From positions 124,001 to 188,000 of the forward strand of contig JAMFSR010000035.1 of NCBI GenBank assembly GCA_026225395.1: a stretch of DNA of 64,000 nucleotides, written 5' to 3'. Both the position numbers and the translations under genes were made by a program. Under the pieces are notes generated by a model, which was given only the letters and a program-made list of their open reading frames with translations, searched no databases and was not told the DNA's origin. Positions 38,427 through 46,434 of the stretch are shown piece after piece. The stretch comes from Granulicella sapmiensis. GTDB lineage: Bacteria; Acidobacteriota; Terriglobia; Terriglobales; Acidobacteriaceae. The stretch's first letter is position 1. Each line of letters starts with the position of its first letter.

Positions 38427-38981
38427 TCACATCCCAATCATCTTCAGCACGCCTTCTGTCGTCTCCACTTCTCCCAATTTCGGAAAGCTCCGCGAAATGC
38501 AATTCTCATGGATCTCCGCGCTCATATCCGCCATCGCATCCGATACGAACACCACGTTGTACCCCAGATCGAACGCACTCCGCGCCGTCGACTCCACGCC
38601 ACTCCCCGTAGCCACACCCACCATCACCACCTGCGTCACGCCGCGCTTCTTCAACTCCTCATCCAGCTTCGTCCCCAGGAAAGCGCCCACCCTCTGCTTC
38701 GTGATCAACACATCATCAGGCTGCTGCTCCAAATCCGGTATCAAATCCGCCCAGTCCTTCGGCAACTCACCGCTCATGCGCATCGGCGCATTGGTCCGGC
38801 CAGGCGCCCGGCCAGATACATTCACCAGGACCACGGTCTTACCAGCCTCGCGAAACGCCTTCACCAGCTTCACGCCCCGATCCACCACCTCAGGGAGTCC
38901 AGCCACTGGCAGCCCAACGATCCCCTTCTGTAAATCAATCACAACCAGCGCAACCTTCTCATCGATCTGTGTCAACGGCAT
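38427..38981 (-). CDS. Isochorismatase-family protein without the catalytic cysteine
   Basis: 184 residues from ATG 38981 (AAAGGA upstream); the longer ORF-track form would translate a dispersed repeat. 'ALVVIDLQKGIVGLP' supplies the family Asp and 'VLITKQRVGAFLGTKLDEEL' the Lys region. The segment that usually reads TxxCVxxTA reads 'VATGSGVESTARSAFDLGYN', so the nucleophilic Cys is Gly. Such Cys-less members form a known subgroup; their activity is unclear. Confidence 0.85.
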   Translation of the reverse strand: MPLTQIDEKVALVVIDLQKGIVGLPVAGLPEVVDRGVKLVKAFREAGKTVVLVNVSGRAPGRTNAPMRMSGELPKDWADLIPDLEQQPDDVLITKQRVGAFLGTKLDEELKKRGVTQVVMVGVATGSGVESTARSAFDLGYNVVFVSDAMADMSAEIHENCISRSFPKLGEVETTEGVLKMIGM

Positions 38982-39013
38982 CTTACGTTTCCTTTCCACT
39001 ACCTGATATCGTC

Positions 39014-39050
39014 CGTCATCCTGAGCGAAACGCAGCGAAGTCGAAGGACC
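39014..39050. repeat. Dispersed intergenic element, copy 2
   Basis: CGTCATCCTGAGCGAAACGC then agcgaagtcgaagga, lying between the isochorismatase-like gene and the upstream membrane-protein gene. Confidence 0.7.
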
Positions 39051-39099
39051 CGCCACGGCGTTCGTCTTCGCATACTGCCCGTAAGTTTCAACCACCAAC

Positions 39100-39405
39100 T
39101 CACACCGCGTGCTTATGCTGAAAGTTCACACTCGACAAAACCGCAAGCACTGCGAAGCCCACAAAGAAGGTCAACATCAACCCATGCGAGCTCATCGGCT
39201 GTGACACATGCCAAAGCACATGCCCCACCAACAGGTTGAACAGTCCCCAAACCACATTCACAGGCGCAGACGAAAGCCCCTTACCCGGTGGTTTCGAAAA
39301 CGGCGTAGGAAACTTGTCCCCGCAAACGCCCTTTACAAAATGCGGAATCGCATTCAACAAAAACGCACCGGCAAACAACGCACCAACATAGTGTCCCCAG
39401 CTCAT
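39100..39405 (-). CDS. Small conserved membrane protein
   Basis: 101 residues, ATG with AAAGGAGAG upstream. Three hydrophobic stretches ('YVGALFAGAFLLNAIPHFV', 'NVVWGLFNLLVGHVLW', 'LMLTFFVGFAVLAVLSS'). No family recognised. It lies between the MFS gene and the isochorismatase-like gene on the same strand and could be cotranscribed with them. Confidence 0.8.
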   Translation of the reverse strand: MSWGHYVGALFAGAFLLNAIPHFVKGVCGDKFPTPFSKPPGKGLSSAPVNVVWGLFNLLVGHVLWHVSQPMSSHGLMLTFFVGFAVLAVLSSVNFQHKHAV

Positions 39406-39439
39406 AGCACTCTCCTTTGAAACTCTCTTGACGTTCGAC

Positions 39440-40705
39440 CTAAGCCCGCTGCATCAACCCCATCGCTTCATACACCGGACGCATACTCGCCCGCACGCCC
39501 GGCAGCTTCACGCTGAACCACACCGCTGCGACTAAGCAGCACGCCCCCGTAAACATCACTGTCCGCGGTGCTCCAAACAGATGCGCCAGCACACCCGCCA
39601 GCAAGCTCCCGAACGGAGCCGCTCCAAAGAACGCCATCGTGTAGTAGCTCATCACCCGCGCGCGCATACCCTCCGTCACCAGCGACTGAATGATCGTGTT
39701 GCTCGCACTCGCCGCCTGCAGCATTCCAAACCCGACCAACATCATCAGCAGGATGGACAACCAAAGCACGTGCGAAAACCCAAACAAAATCAACGCCACA
39801 CCCAGCAGCGCCACCGACACCTGCACCATCCGCGTCAACCCCAGCACCGTCTTCCGCAACGCCAGCGACATCGCCGAGATCACCGCTCCCACTCCCGATG
39901 CCCCCGTCAACCACCCCAGCGTATGCGCCCCGCCATGCAGCACACTACCCGCAAACACCGGCAGCAACACCATCCACGAGTACCCCATCAAGCTCACCAC
40001 CGAGAACAGCATCAGGATCGTCCGCACCGGTTGGAACCCGCGCACATAATCCCATCCCTCGCGCATCTGCACCAGCATGCTCGCCTTCACACGCTTCGCA
40101 TCCAGCGGTTTAATCCGCATCATCTCCAGCGACGCAATCACCGCAAAGTAACTCAAGCCATCCACAAGAAAGCACCAGCCCTCACCGAACCGCGCCACCA
40201 CCAGCCCCGCCACCGCTGGCCCCACCAGCCGCGCTCCATTCGCCATCGACGAGTTCAGCGCGATCGCATTGCTCAGGTCTTCCTTGTCCTCCACCATCTG
40301 CACCAGGAACGACTGCCTCCCCGGCATATCGAACGCATTGATCACACCCTGCATCGCCGTCAGCGCAATAATCTCCCACAGCGTAATCACGTGCATCAGC
40401 GTCAGCACCGCCAGCGCCAGTGACTGCACAGCCCCGCCAAACTGCGTCCACACCAGCATCCTGCGCCGCTCCCAGCGCTCCACCCATACGCCCGCAAACG
40501 GCCCCAGCAGGAACGAAACAATCTGTCCCGAAAAACTCACCACACCCAGTAACAGCGCCGAGTGCGTCATCCGATACACCAGCCAGCTCGTCGCCAGCCT
40601 CGTCATCCAAGTACCCATGACGGAGATGCTCTGCCCCGCAAAAAACAGCTTGAAGTTCCGGTGCCTCAGCGACCGCCATGCATGAGAGATCGAAGGCTTC
40701 GTCAT
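39440..40705 (-). CDS. MFS transporter, EntS/DHA3-like exporter
   Basis: 421 residues with 12 predicted membrane helices. 'SLRHRNFKLFFAGQSISVMG' at the start and 'GPFAGVWVERWERRRMLVWT' in the first cytoplasmic loop are typical of the DHA3 group of drug or siderophore exporters. Its start overlaps the marR stop by 4 nt (ATGA), so the two form an operon. It is likely an efflux pump induced when MarR releases its operator; the substrate is unknown. Confidence 0.9.
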   Translation of the reverse strand: MTKPSISHAWRSLRHRNFKLFFAGQSISVMGTWMTRLATSWLVYRMTHSALLLGVVSFSGQIVSFLLGPFAGVWVERWERRRMLVWTQFGGAVQSLALAVLTLMHVITLWEIIALTAMQGVINAFDMPGRQSFLVQMVEDKEDLSNAIALNSSMANGARLVGPAVAGLVVARFGEGWCFLVDGLSYFAVIASLEMMRIKPLDAKRVKASMLVQMREGWDYVRGFQPVRTILMLFSVVSLMGYSWMVLLPVFAGSVLHGGAHTLGWLTGASGVGAVISAMSLALRKTVLGLTRMVQVSVALLGVALILFGFSHVLWLSILLMMLVGFGMLQAASASNTIIQSLVTEGMRARVMSYYTMAFFGAAPFGSLLAGVLAHLFGAPRTVMFTGACCLVAAVWFSVKLPGVRASMRPVYEAMGLMQRA

Positions 40706-41136
40706 TGCGGATCGCCTTCCGCCATCCGCCGCATGATCTTGCTCGCAGCAAACAACGTCGCCTGCTCTTCCGGACTCAGTTTCGCAATCGCCTGCACCAA
40801 CCAGCTCATCTTCATCTCGCCGGTCCTCTTGCGTACTTCAATACCCTTCGCCGTCAGCTCCACATTCATCTGCCGGCCATCCGTCGGATGCGGCTTGCGC
40901 ACCACCAACCCCATCTCTTCTAGAGTCGCCACGATCGTTCCCATCGACTGTGGCCTCACACTCTGTGACCGTGCCAGCTCCGCCGTCGTCGCCGGCCCGC
41001 TCAGCAGCTGCTTCATTACCGCGCCTTCGGACCACGAAAGCTCTTGCGACGCAGCAGCCGCCCGCACCCTCCGCACCAGCAACCCAACAGCATGCCCACA
41101 ATCATCCACAGCAGTTTCAAACTTCGTCCGCGCCAT
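40702..41136 (-). CDS. MarR-family transcriptional regulator
   Basis: 144 residues with the winged-helix pattern 'LLSGPATTAELARSQSVRPQ' / 'MGTIVATLEEMGLVVRKPHP' and the wing 'TDGRQMNVELTAKGIEV'. MarR dimers bind palindromes and usually repress their own operon. A 40-bp perfect palindrome lies 13 nt upstream of the start codon and covers the promoter, strong evidence of autoregulation together with the coupled MFS exporter. Confidence 0.93.
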   Translation of the reverse strand: MARTKFETAVDDCGHAVGLLVRRVRAAAASQELSWSEGAVMKQLLSGPATTAELARSQSVRPQSMGTIVATLEEMGLVVRKPHPTDGRQMNVELTAKGIEVRKRTGEMKMSWLVQAIAKLSPEEQATLFAASKIMRRMAEGDPQ

Positions 41137-41142
41137 GAATGC

Positions 41143-41148
41143 AGTCTA
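41143..41148 (-). promoter_or_regulatory. -10 box of marR-MFS operon
   Basis: TAGACT 6 nt before the ATG, with TTGCAA 18 nt further upstream inside the palindrome as a possible -35. The arrangement implies a leaderless message. Confidence 0.4.
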
Positions 41149-41149
41149 C

Positions 41150-41189
41150 GAGATTAACAGTCAAACTTGCAAGTTTGACTGTTAATCTC
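41150..41189. promoter_or_regulatory. 40-bp perfect palindrome, MarR operator
   Basis: Left half GAGATTAACAGTCAAACTTG is followed immediately by its exact complement, with no mismatch and no spacer. The core CAAACTTGCAAGTTTG has the size of one MarR dimer site; the full length could hold two dimers. It spans the region between the -35 and -10 of the marR operon. Confidence 0.85.
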
Positions 41190-41238
41190 CAGCGAGACGT
41201 TCCGGTGCATAAAGTAATCATCCTGAACCGTTATGACT

Positions 41239-41268
41239 TGTCATCCTGAGCGCAGCGAAGGATCTGCT
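41239..41268. repeat. Dispersed intergenic element, copy 3
   Basis: TGTCATCCTGAGCGCAGCGA then aggatctgct, a shorter form of the copies at 30120 and 39014. It lies between the histidine-kinase 3' end and the marR promoter. Confidence 0.7.
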
Positions 41269-41330
41269 ATTGGTTTGAGGCAGCAAGTCTCATTCGCTGG
41301 CCAACGCCCGCCACCAACGCCAACCCACCG

Positions 41331-43211
41331 CTAGTTCAACAAAACCGGCCGCTCCACCGAATCGAACGCCATCGGCGCCTCAGCCCGCTCCAGCCCAACC
41401 TCCGGAAAGAACACCACAAAGCAGGTCCCACTTTCCCTACCCATCCGGCTCTTCACCCGCACGCACCCGCTATGCTTGCGGATAATCTCCTCGCTCAACC
41501 AAAGACCCAACCCCGTCCCCGTAACCTGCTTCGTTGTAAAGAACGCCTCGAAAGCCTTTCGCAGCGTCTCCGCGGACATACCCGTCCCCGTATCCGTTAC
41601 CGAAATCCTGACGCCCTCGCTCCACACGCCATCCGGCCGCCGCCCACATCCCGCACGCACCCGCAGCACCAACCGTCCTCCATTGGGCATCGCGTCCAAC
41701 GCATTCCCTACAAAGTTAGCAAACACCTGCCGCAGCTCTCCGCCAAACCCAAACACCTCCGGCTCTCCGCGAAACCGCCGCTCGACCACCACGCCGGCCG
41801 AGTTGATCCGCCCCTGGTACAGCTTCACCACCGAATCCAGCACTTCCGCCACCTTCGTAAAGCCTGGCGAGGTCGACTGCCGATAGAACCGCAGCGTCTG
41901 CTGCGTAATCTCCGAAACCCGCTCCAGCTCCGCTTCCGCCGTGATCACGAACTCCATGGCTTCCGCGTCGATCGATTCATGCGTCCGCAACAAATAGAGC
42001 AGGTTCGTCACTGCTTCCAGCGGGTTGTTGATCTCATGCGCGATGCTCGCCGCCAGCCGCCCTGCGGCAGCAAGCTTCTCGGTCTTCCGCAGCGCTTCCT
42101 CGGTCAGCAATCTTTCGGTAATCTCCACCGCAACCACGCCCACCCACTGCACCGCATCCTGCTCCGTGCGCACAGGGTAAAAGTGCATTAGCCAGCTCCG
42201 CTGCACGCCCGCGGCATCACGGCTCTCTCCCGCAAGTTCCACATTGCGTAAGGCCTTGCCGGTCACAAACACTTCGGCCAGCAGGGCTTCCATTTCCTTG
42301 GCCATCGCCCCCGGAAACAACTCCGTCGCGCGATGCCCCAGATGCGCCTGGATCGGCACATCGTAAATATCGGCCAGGAACTGGTTTAACCGCACATACC
42401 GGAACTCCGCGTCGAAGAACCCAAACCCAATCGGCGCGTTCGCCAACATTGAATCCAGCAGCGCCAGTGTCCCCAGCAACCCACTCCTCTGCTCTTCCAG
42501 CTCCTGCACCATGGTGTTGAAGCTGACCGTCAACTCTCCGGCTTCATTGCTGGTTGTCACAGGCAGCGGAAACGCTCCATCCCGCTCTTCATCTCGACTC
42601 ACGTGCTGCGTCGCCTCGCGCAGCCTGCGCAAGGGTCTGGTCATCGTCCGCACGATCAAAAAGATTGGAAGAATATTTGCCAGCAGCGCCAGCAAGCCAT
42701 ACGTCAACGCAATGTGTACCAGCGTGTTTGGCGTGTTCAGCGAAGCCGCATGGTTCGGCTCCAGCCAAAGCAACGCAATCGGCTTCCCACCGTAAAACAC
42801 CGGAGCCTCCGCTTCCAGCTGTCCATTCTGGATCGCGAAAATGTGCTTGGCGGGCGCTCCAGCCAATACCGCTAACTCCAGCGGATCAAGTCCATGGTCC
42901 CGTCCGCTATCGCCCACGGAAAGGGTTTTTCCAGTTAGATCGGTCAGCCGCGCAACTTCGATCGCCGTAGAAAGCCGCGCCAGCTCCAGTGAATCGTGTA
43001 CCGAATCCATATCGCCCGCAGCCAGTTGTTTGGCGCAAACCCCAGCCAGCCGTTCCAGTTGCAGGTCCAGTCGATGCCGCGTACGCACCTCACCCGCATT
43101 CCTTGACGAAACAATGATGTAGGAGAGAAAAACGGCCAGAACCAGTGTCTGCACCACGAGGATGCCGAGCACCAGTTGTCCAAAAAGCGTTTTAGGAAGA
43201 TTCAGCCGCAT
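41331..43211 (-). CDS. Membrane sensor histidine kinase (HAMP-PAS-HisKA-HATPase)
   Basis: 626 residues from ATG 43211 ('MRLNLPKTLFGQLVLGIL'). Membrane segments near residues 10-30 and 165-190 flank a roughly 130-residue sensor loop. Then a HAMP segment ('LLALLANILPIFLIVRTMTR'), a PAS domain ('LDSMLANAPIGFGFFDAEFR'), HisKA with the phospho-acceptor in 'SIAHEINNPLEAVTNLLYLL' and HATPase_c boxes ('FANFVGNALDAM', 'DTGTGMSAE', 'GTGLGLWLSEEI'). No response regulator lies next to it, so it is an orphan kinase; signal unknown. Confidence 0.93.
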   Translation of the reverse strand: MRLNLPKTLFGQLVLGILVVQTLVLAVFLSYIIVSSRNAGEVRTRHRLDLQLERLAGVCAKQLAAGDMDSVHDSLELARLSTAIEVARLTDLTGKTLSVGDSGRDHGLDPLELAVLAGAPAKHIFAIQNGQLEAEAPVFYGGKPIALLWLEPNHAASLNTPNTLVHIALTYGLLALLANILPIFLIVRTMTRPLRRLREATQHVSRDEERDGAFPLPVTTSNEAGELTVSFNTMVQELEEQRSGLLGTLALLDSMLANAPIGFGFFDAEFRYVRLNQFLADIYDVPIQAHLGHRATELFPGAMAKEMEALLAEVFVTGKALRNVELAGESRDAAGVQRSWLMHFYPVRTEQDAVQWVGVVAVEITERLLTEEALRKTEKLAAAGRLAASIAHEINNPLEAVTNLLYLLRTHESIDAEAMEFVITAEAELERVSEITQQTLRFYRQSTSPGFTKVAEVLDSVVKLYQGRINSAGVVVERRFRGEPEVFGFGGELRQVFANFVGNALDAMPNGGRLVLRVRAGCGRRPDGVWSEGVRISVTDTGTGMSAETLRKAFEAFFTTKQVTGTGLGLWLSEEIIRKHSGCVRVKSRMGRESGTCFVVFFPEVGLERAEAPMAFDSVERPVLLN

Positions 43212-43309
43212 CGTGACTAGACAAGAATAAGCCGAAGTGTAAAACAAAATGGTCGAAAACCAACCCACCCTCCGGTAACTCTTGACACACCCTGTAGAAT
43301 AAAATCAGT

Positions 43310-43335
43310 AGCCCGGCCCTCAGCCGGGCTTTTGC
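43310..43335. terminator. Hairpin with T-run between divergent genes
   Basis: AGCCCGGC, loop CCTCA, GCCGGGCTTTTGC. It has intrinsic-terminator form on the plus strand but stands between two divergently transcribed genes, where no transcript needs ending. It could end a short RNA, attenuate pruA or be a REP-type hairpin. Confidence 0.5.
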
Positions 43336-43413
43336 TTTGTGCGATCCGGCAGCTTTCGCAACCGGCCAAGTCCAAAGCTAACCCTTTATTCCTGCGGACT
43401 TTACGAGAAAACA

Positions 43414-43453
43414 GGGGGGAGGGGGCAACGCCCACCCCGACATTGTCTACGAT
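43414..43453 (+). promoter_or_regulatory. G-rich element and -10 box of pruA
   Basis: GGGGGGAGGGGG followed 22 nt later by TACGAT. The same 12-mer precedes the TATAAT of the gene at 57720. Confidence 0.4.
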
Positions 43454-43486
43454 AGAAACAGCATCTGAAGTCCAGGAAGGTTCCGC

Positions 43487-45076
43487 ATGAAACTCACCGA
43501 TCTCAAACCCTTCACCAACGAACCCTTCAAAGACTTCACAGACCCAGCCACAACGCAGTCCATGCTCCAAGCCCTCGCCGAAGTCCGCTCCCAACTCGGC
43601 CGCACCTACAACGTCTACGAAGGCCAGAACACCTTCCTCTCCACCAATCCCGCAAACCCCTCAGAGGTCATCGGCATCCACGGCGCCTCTACCGAAGCCG
43701 ACGCCCAAACCGCCGTCTCCACCGCCCAAACGGCCTCCCTCACCTGGTCCAAAACCCCTGTCGCCAACCGCGTCCAGCTCCTCCTCCGCACCGCCCAGCT
43801 CATCCGCGACCGCCACTTCTACTTCTGCGCCTGGCTCACCTTAGAGGTCGGCAAGAACTACGCCGAAGCCGACGCCGACGTAGGCGAGTGCATCGACTTC
43901 CTGGAGTTCTACGCCCGCCAGGCACTCCACCTCGACGCCGCCACCACTCCCATCCAGTTCCCCGGCGAGCGCAACCTACTCCGCTACGTCCCGCTCGGTC
44001 CCGGCGCCGTCATCCCACCCTGGAACTTCCCCTTCGCCATCATGGCCGGCATGACCACCGCCGCCATCGTCACCGGCAACACCGTAGTCCTCAAACCCTC
44101 CCCCGACGCCCCCACCATAGCCGCCAAATTCGTCGAGCTCCTCACCGAGGCCGGCCTACCCCCCGGCGTAGTCAACCTCGTCCAGGGCGGCCCCGAAGTC
44201 GGCCGCGCCATCGTTGAACACCCGCAGATCCGCTTCATCGCTTTCACCGGCAGCAAAAAAGTCGGTCTCGAAATCCACGAGCGGGCCGCCAAAGTCCAGC
44301 CCGGCCAGCGCTTTATCAAGCGCACCATCCTCGAGCTAGGCGGCAAGGACGGCATCATCGTAGCCGCCGACGCCGACATCGACTCCGCCGTCGAAGGCGT
44401 CGCCGCCTCGGCCTTCGGCTTCAACGGCCAGAAGTGCTCCGCCTGCTCCCGCGTCATCGTCGAGGAGCCCATCTACGAAGCTTTCCTGACCAAACTCACT
44501 GCCCGCGTAGCCGCAATCCAGTCCGGCCCACCCGCCGACAACTTCTACGCCGGCCCGGTCATCAACCCCGCCGCCCACAAGCGCGTCCTCGACTACATCG
44601 CCCTCGGCCAGACCGAAGGCCGTCTACTCACCGGCGGCAAAGCCATCGATACCAAAGAACACGGCTACTACATCGCTCCCACCGTCATCGCAGACGTAGC
44701 CCCCACCGCCCGCCTGGCCCAGGAAGAAGTCTTCGGCCCGCTCCTCGCAGTCATCCGCGCCAAGGACTTCGACGATGCTCTCACCATTGCCAACGACACC
44801 GAGTACGGTCTCACCGGCGCCATCTACAGTAACTCCCGCACGCAGTTAGACCGCGCCCGCAACGAGTTCCACGTAGGCAACCTCTACCTCAACCGCAAAT
44901 GCACAGGAGCGATGGTCGGCGCCCACCCTTTCGGCGGCTTCAACCTCTCCGGCACCGACAGCAAAGCCGGCGGCCCTGACTACCTAACCCTCTTCACCCA
45001 GGCCAAGTCGGTGGCGGAAAAAATCTCTGTCGCCTCTCCTCAAGCAGAAGAGCAGGAGCAAGGCCTCGGCCTCTAA
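43487..45076 (+). CDS. pruA: 1-pyrroline-5-carboxylate (glutamate semialdehyde) dehydrogenase
   Basis: 529 residues, ATG with AGGAAGG upstream. Aldehyde dehydrogenase landmarks: 'PPWNFPFAIMAGMTTAAIV', the NAD-site 'FTGSKKVG', the general base in 'ILELGGKDGIIV' (about residue 282) and the nucleophile in 'NGQKCSACSRVIVEE' (about 315). The N-terminal extension and 'GKNYAEADADVGECIDFLEF' are typical of the PruA/RocA group, which oxidises P5C to glutamate in proline and arginine breakdown. The 3' end overlaps the convergent GT-C-like gene by 4 nt. Confidence 0.9.
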   Translation: MKLTDLKPFTNEPFKDFTDPATTQSMLQALAEVRSQLGRTYNVYEGQNTFLSTNPANPSEVIGIHGASTEADAQTAVSTAQTASLTWSKTPVANRVQLLLRTAQLIRDRHFYFCAWLTLEVGKNYAEADADVGECIDFLEFYARQALHLDAATTPIQFPGERNLLRYVPLGPGAVIPPWNFPFAIMAGMTTAAIVTGNTVVLKPSPDAPTIAAKFVELLTEAGLPPGVVNLVQGGPEVGRAIVEHPQIRFIAFTGSKKVGLEIHERAAKVQPGQRFIKRTILELGGKDGIIVAADADIDSAVEGVAASAFGFNGQKCSACSRVIVEEPIYEAFLTKLTARVAAIQSGPPADNFYAGPVINPAAHKRVLDYIALGQTEGRLLTGGKAIDTKEHGYYIAPTVIADVAPTARLAQEEVFGPLLAVIRAKDFDDALTIANDTEYGLTGAIYSNSRTQLDRARNEFHVGNLYLNRKCTGAMVGAHPFGGFNLSGTDSKAGGPDYLTLFTQAKSVAEKISVASPQAEEQEQGLGL

Positions 45077-46359
45077 ACTTCGCAAGCGCTATCGCGGCTC
45101 ATGTGTAAGGGAAACTTCAGGGCCAGTACCATGAGAACAACCAGGAAAAAGCATTTCGCTTGCCCTTCGTAACGCTGCCCGAAAAATACAAAAAAGCTCT
45201 CCGCAGACAGGAGATAGGCGAAGCACAAAAGGATGGCTCGCAATCCCGGGATCGCATAGTGCATTTCCCATGCGTCAAGAGCGAGAAAACAGCAGATAGC
45301 AAAAGGATAGTAGAGATGGACCAGTGTTCCATCGCCTGAAAACGGTGTAAGCAAGATTGAGGCAATCGTCAGCGCCAGTAACTGGTTGACCCACGGAAGT
45401 TTCCTGATAAACAGCGCGTATAGTAACAGGCCGCACAGAGCCATCGCCGCAAGGTAAACGCTGGACATTCTTTGCAGCTCGTCAGGCTGATTGTTCCCGG
45501 TTACCGCTCCATGAATGACTTTGCAAAACCCAAATAAAGAATGATCAAAACCGGTTTCATCGGGTTTGAAGGTTCCTACATAGTTCGCATCGAAGTATTT
45601 CAGGCCGTCAGATATACCGCGATTCGCCACCGCAATAGTGGGTCCGAGAACCGACAGTGAGCCGACAGTGAGCACTACGAATGTGAGAAGACCGAATAAC
45701 AGTTTCTTGTATCCGCGCCGCGTCAGCAGTAATGCGAGATAGACGAACGGGAAAAGTTTTAGCGAAGCAGCCAGGCCAAACATCGCCGCTGCCGTCCAGT
45801 CCTTCCCGCGCGCATAGGCCCATGTCCCAATCGCAAGTGTGACCCAGACAAAGATCTCCACGTTCGCGCGATCGAAAAGCAACCACGCCGGCCATGACAG
45901 CACCGCCACAACCACCACGAACATTGCCGATGTGCGCGGCCTAAGTCCACGTTTCACAAGCGCTCGGCCAAAGAGTGCGGCTGGTATGAGAAACGCTAAA
46001 CATACAAATGCTAGAAAGAAACAAAGGTCGGCTGTGTCACCAAGCATGAAAAAAAGCTTGTAAAGCAACGCCACCGGTGCTGGATAGGTGAATGGAAATC
46101 CGGTGGAGAAAAACGCTGCGTGATGAAAGAGGGCAAACTTGCGCTCATAGACCCAGAAGTCTCCAAAACGTTCCTTGGGAAGAAAGAACGGCCAATCATA
46201 GGGGTACTGTCTATGAAGACAGCTCCACATGATGAAGCAATAGAGGGTTGATGCCAGCGAAAGCAGACCGGTCAATCGGCAAAAATCACGCAACAGTGGC
46301 GGCAGACGGGCAACATGACCAGCCTGTTGCTCACACAGCCCATCCGATTCACTTGTCAA
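45073..46359 (-). CDS. GT87-like polyprenol-phosphate sugar-dependent membrane glycosyltransferase
   Basis: 428 residues with about ten hydrophobic helices. TTG start with GGAG 7 nt before it. 'GDFWVYERKFALFHHAAFF' in the first loop, 'TYPAPVALLYKLFF' and 'GLAASLKLFPFVYLALLLTR' in the middle are typical of the DUF2029/GT87 mannosyltransferase-like group. Acceptor unknown. It lies downstream of another GT-C-like gene on the same strand. Confidence 0.7.
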   Translation of the reverse strand: MTSESDGLCEQQAGHVARLPPLLRDFCRLTGLLSLASTLYCFIMWSCLHRQYPYDWPFFLPKERFGDFWVYERKFALFHHAAFFSTGFPFTYPAPVALLYKLFFMLGDTADLCFFLAFVCLAFLIPAALFGRALVKRGLRPRTSAMFVVVVAVLSWPAWLLFDRANVEIFVWVTLAIGTWAYARGKDWTAAAMFGLAASLKLFPFVYLALLLTRRGYKKLLFGLLTFVVLTVGSLSVLGPTIAVANRGISDGLKYFDANYVGTFKPDETGFDHSLFGFCKVIHGAVTGNNQPDELQRMSSVYLAAMALCGLLLYALFIRKLPWVNQLLALTIASILLTPFSGDGTLVHLYYPFAICCFLALDAWEMHYAIPGLRAILLCFAYLLSAESFFVFFGQRYEGQAKCFFLVVLMVLALKFPLHMSRDSACEV

Positions 46360-46434
46360 ACCCGATCTCCAGAGGTGGTGCGACGATGTTCCTGATACTT
46401 ACAAGATAAGCCTCTACGCCTCATGATGCCTTGC

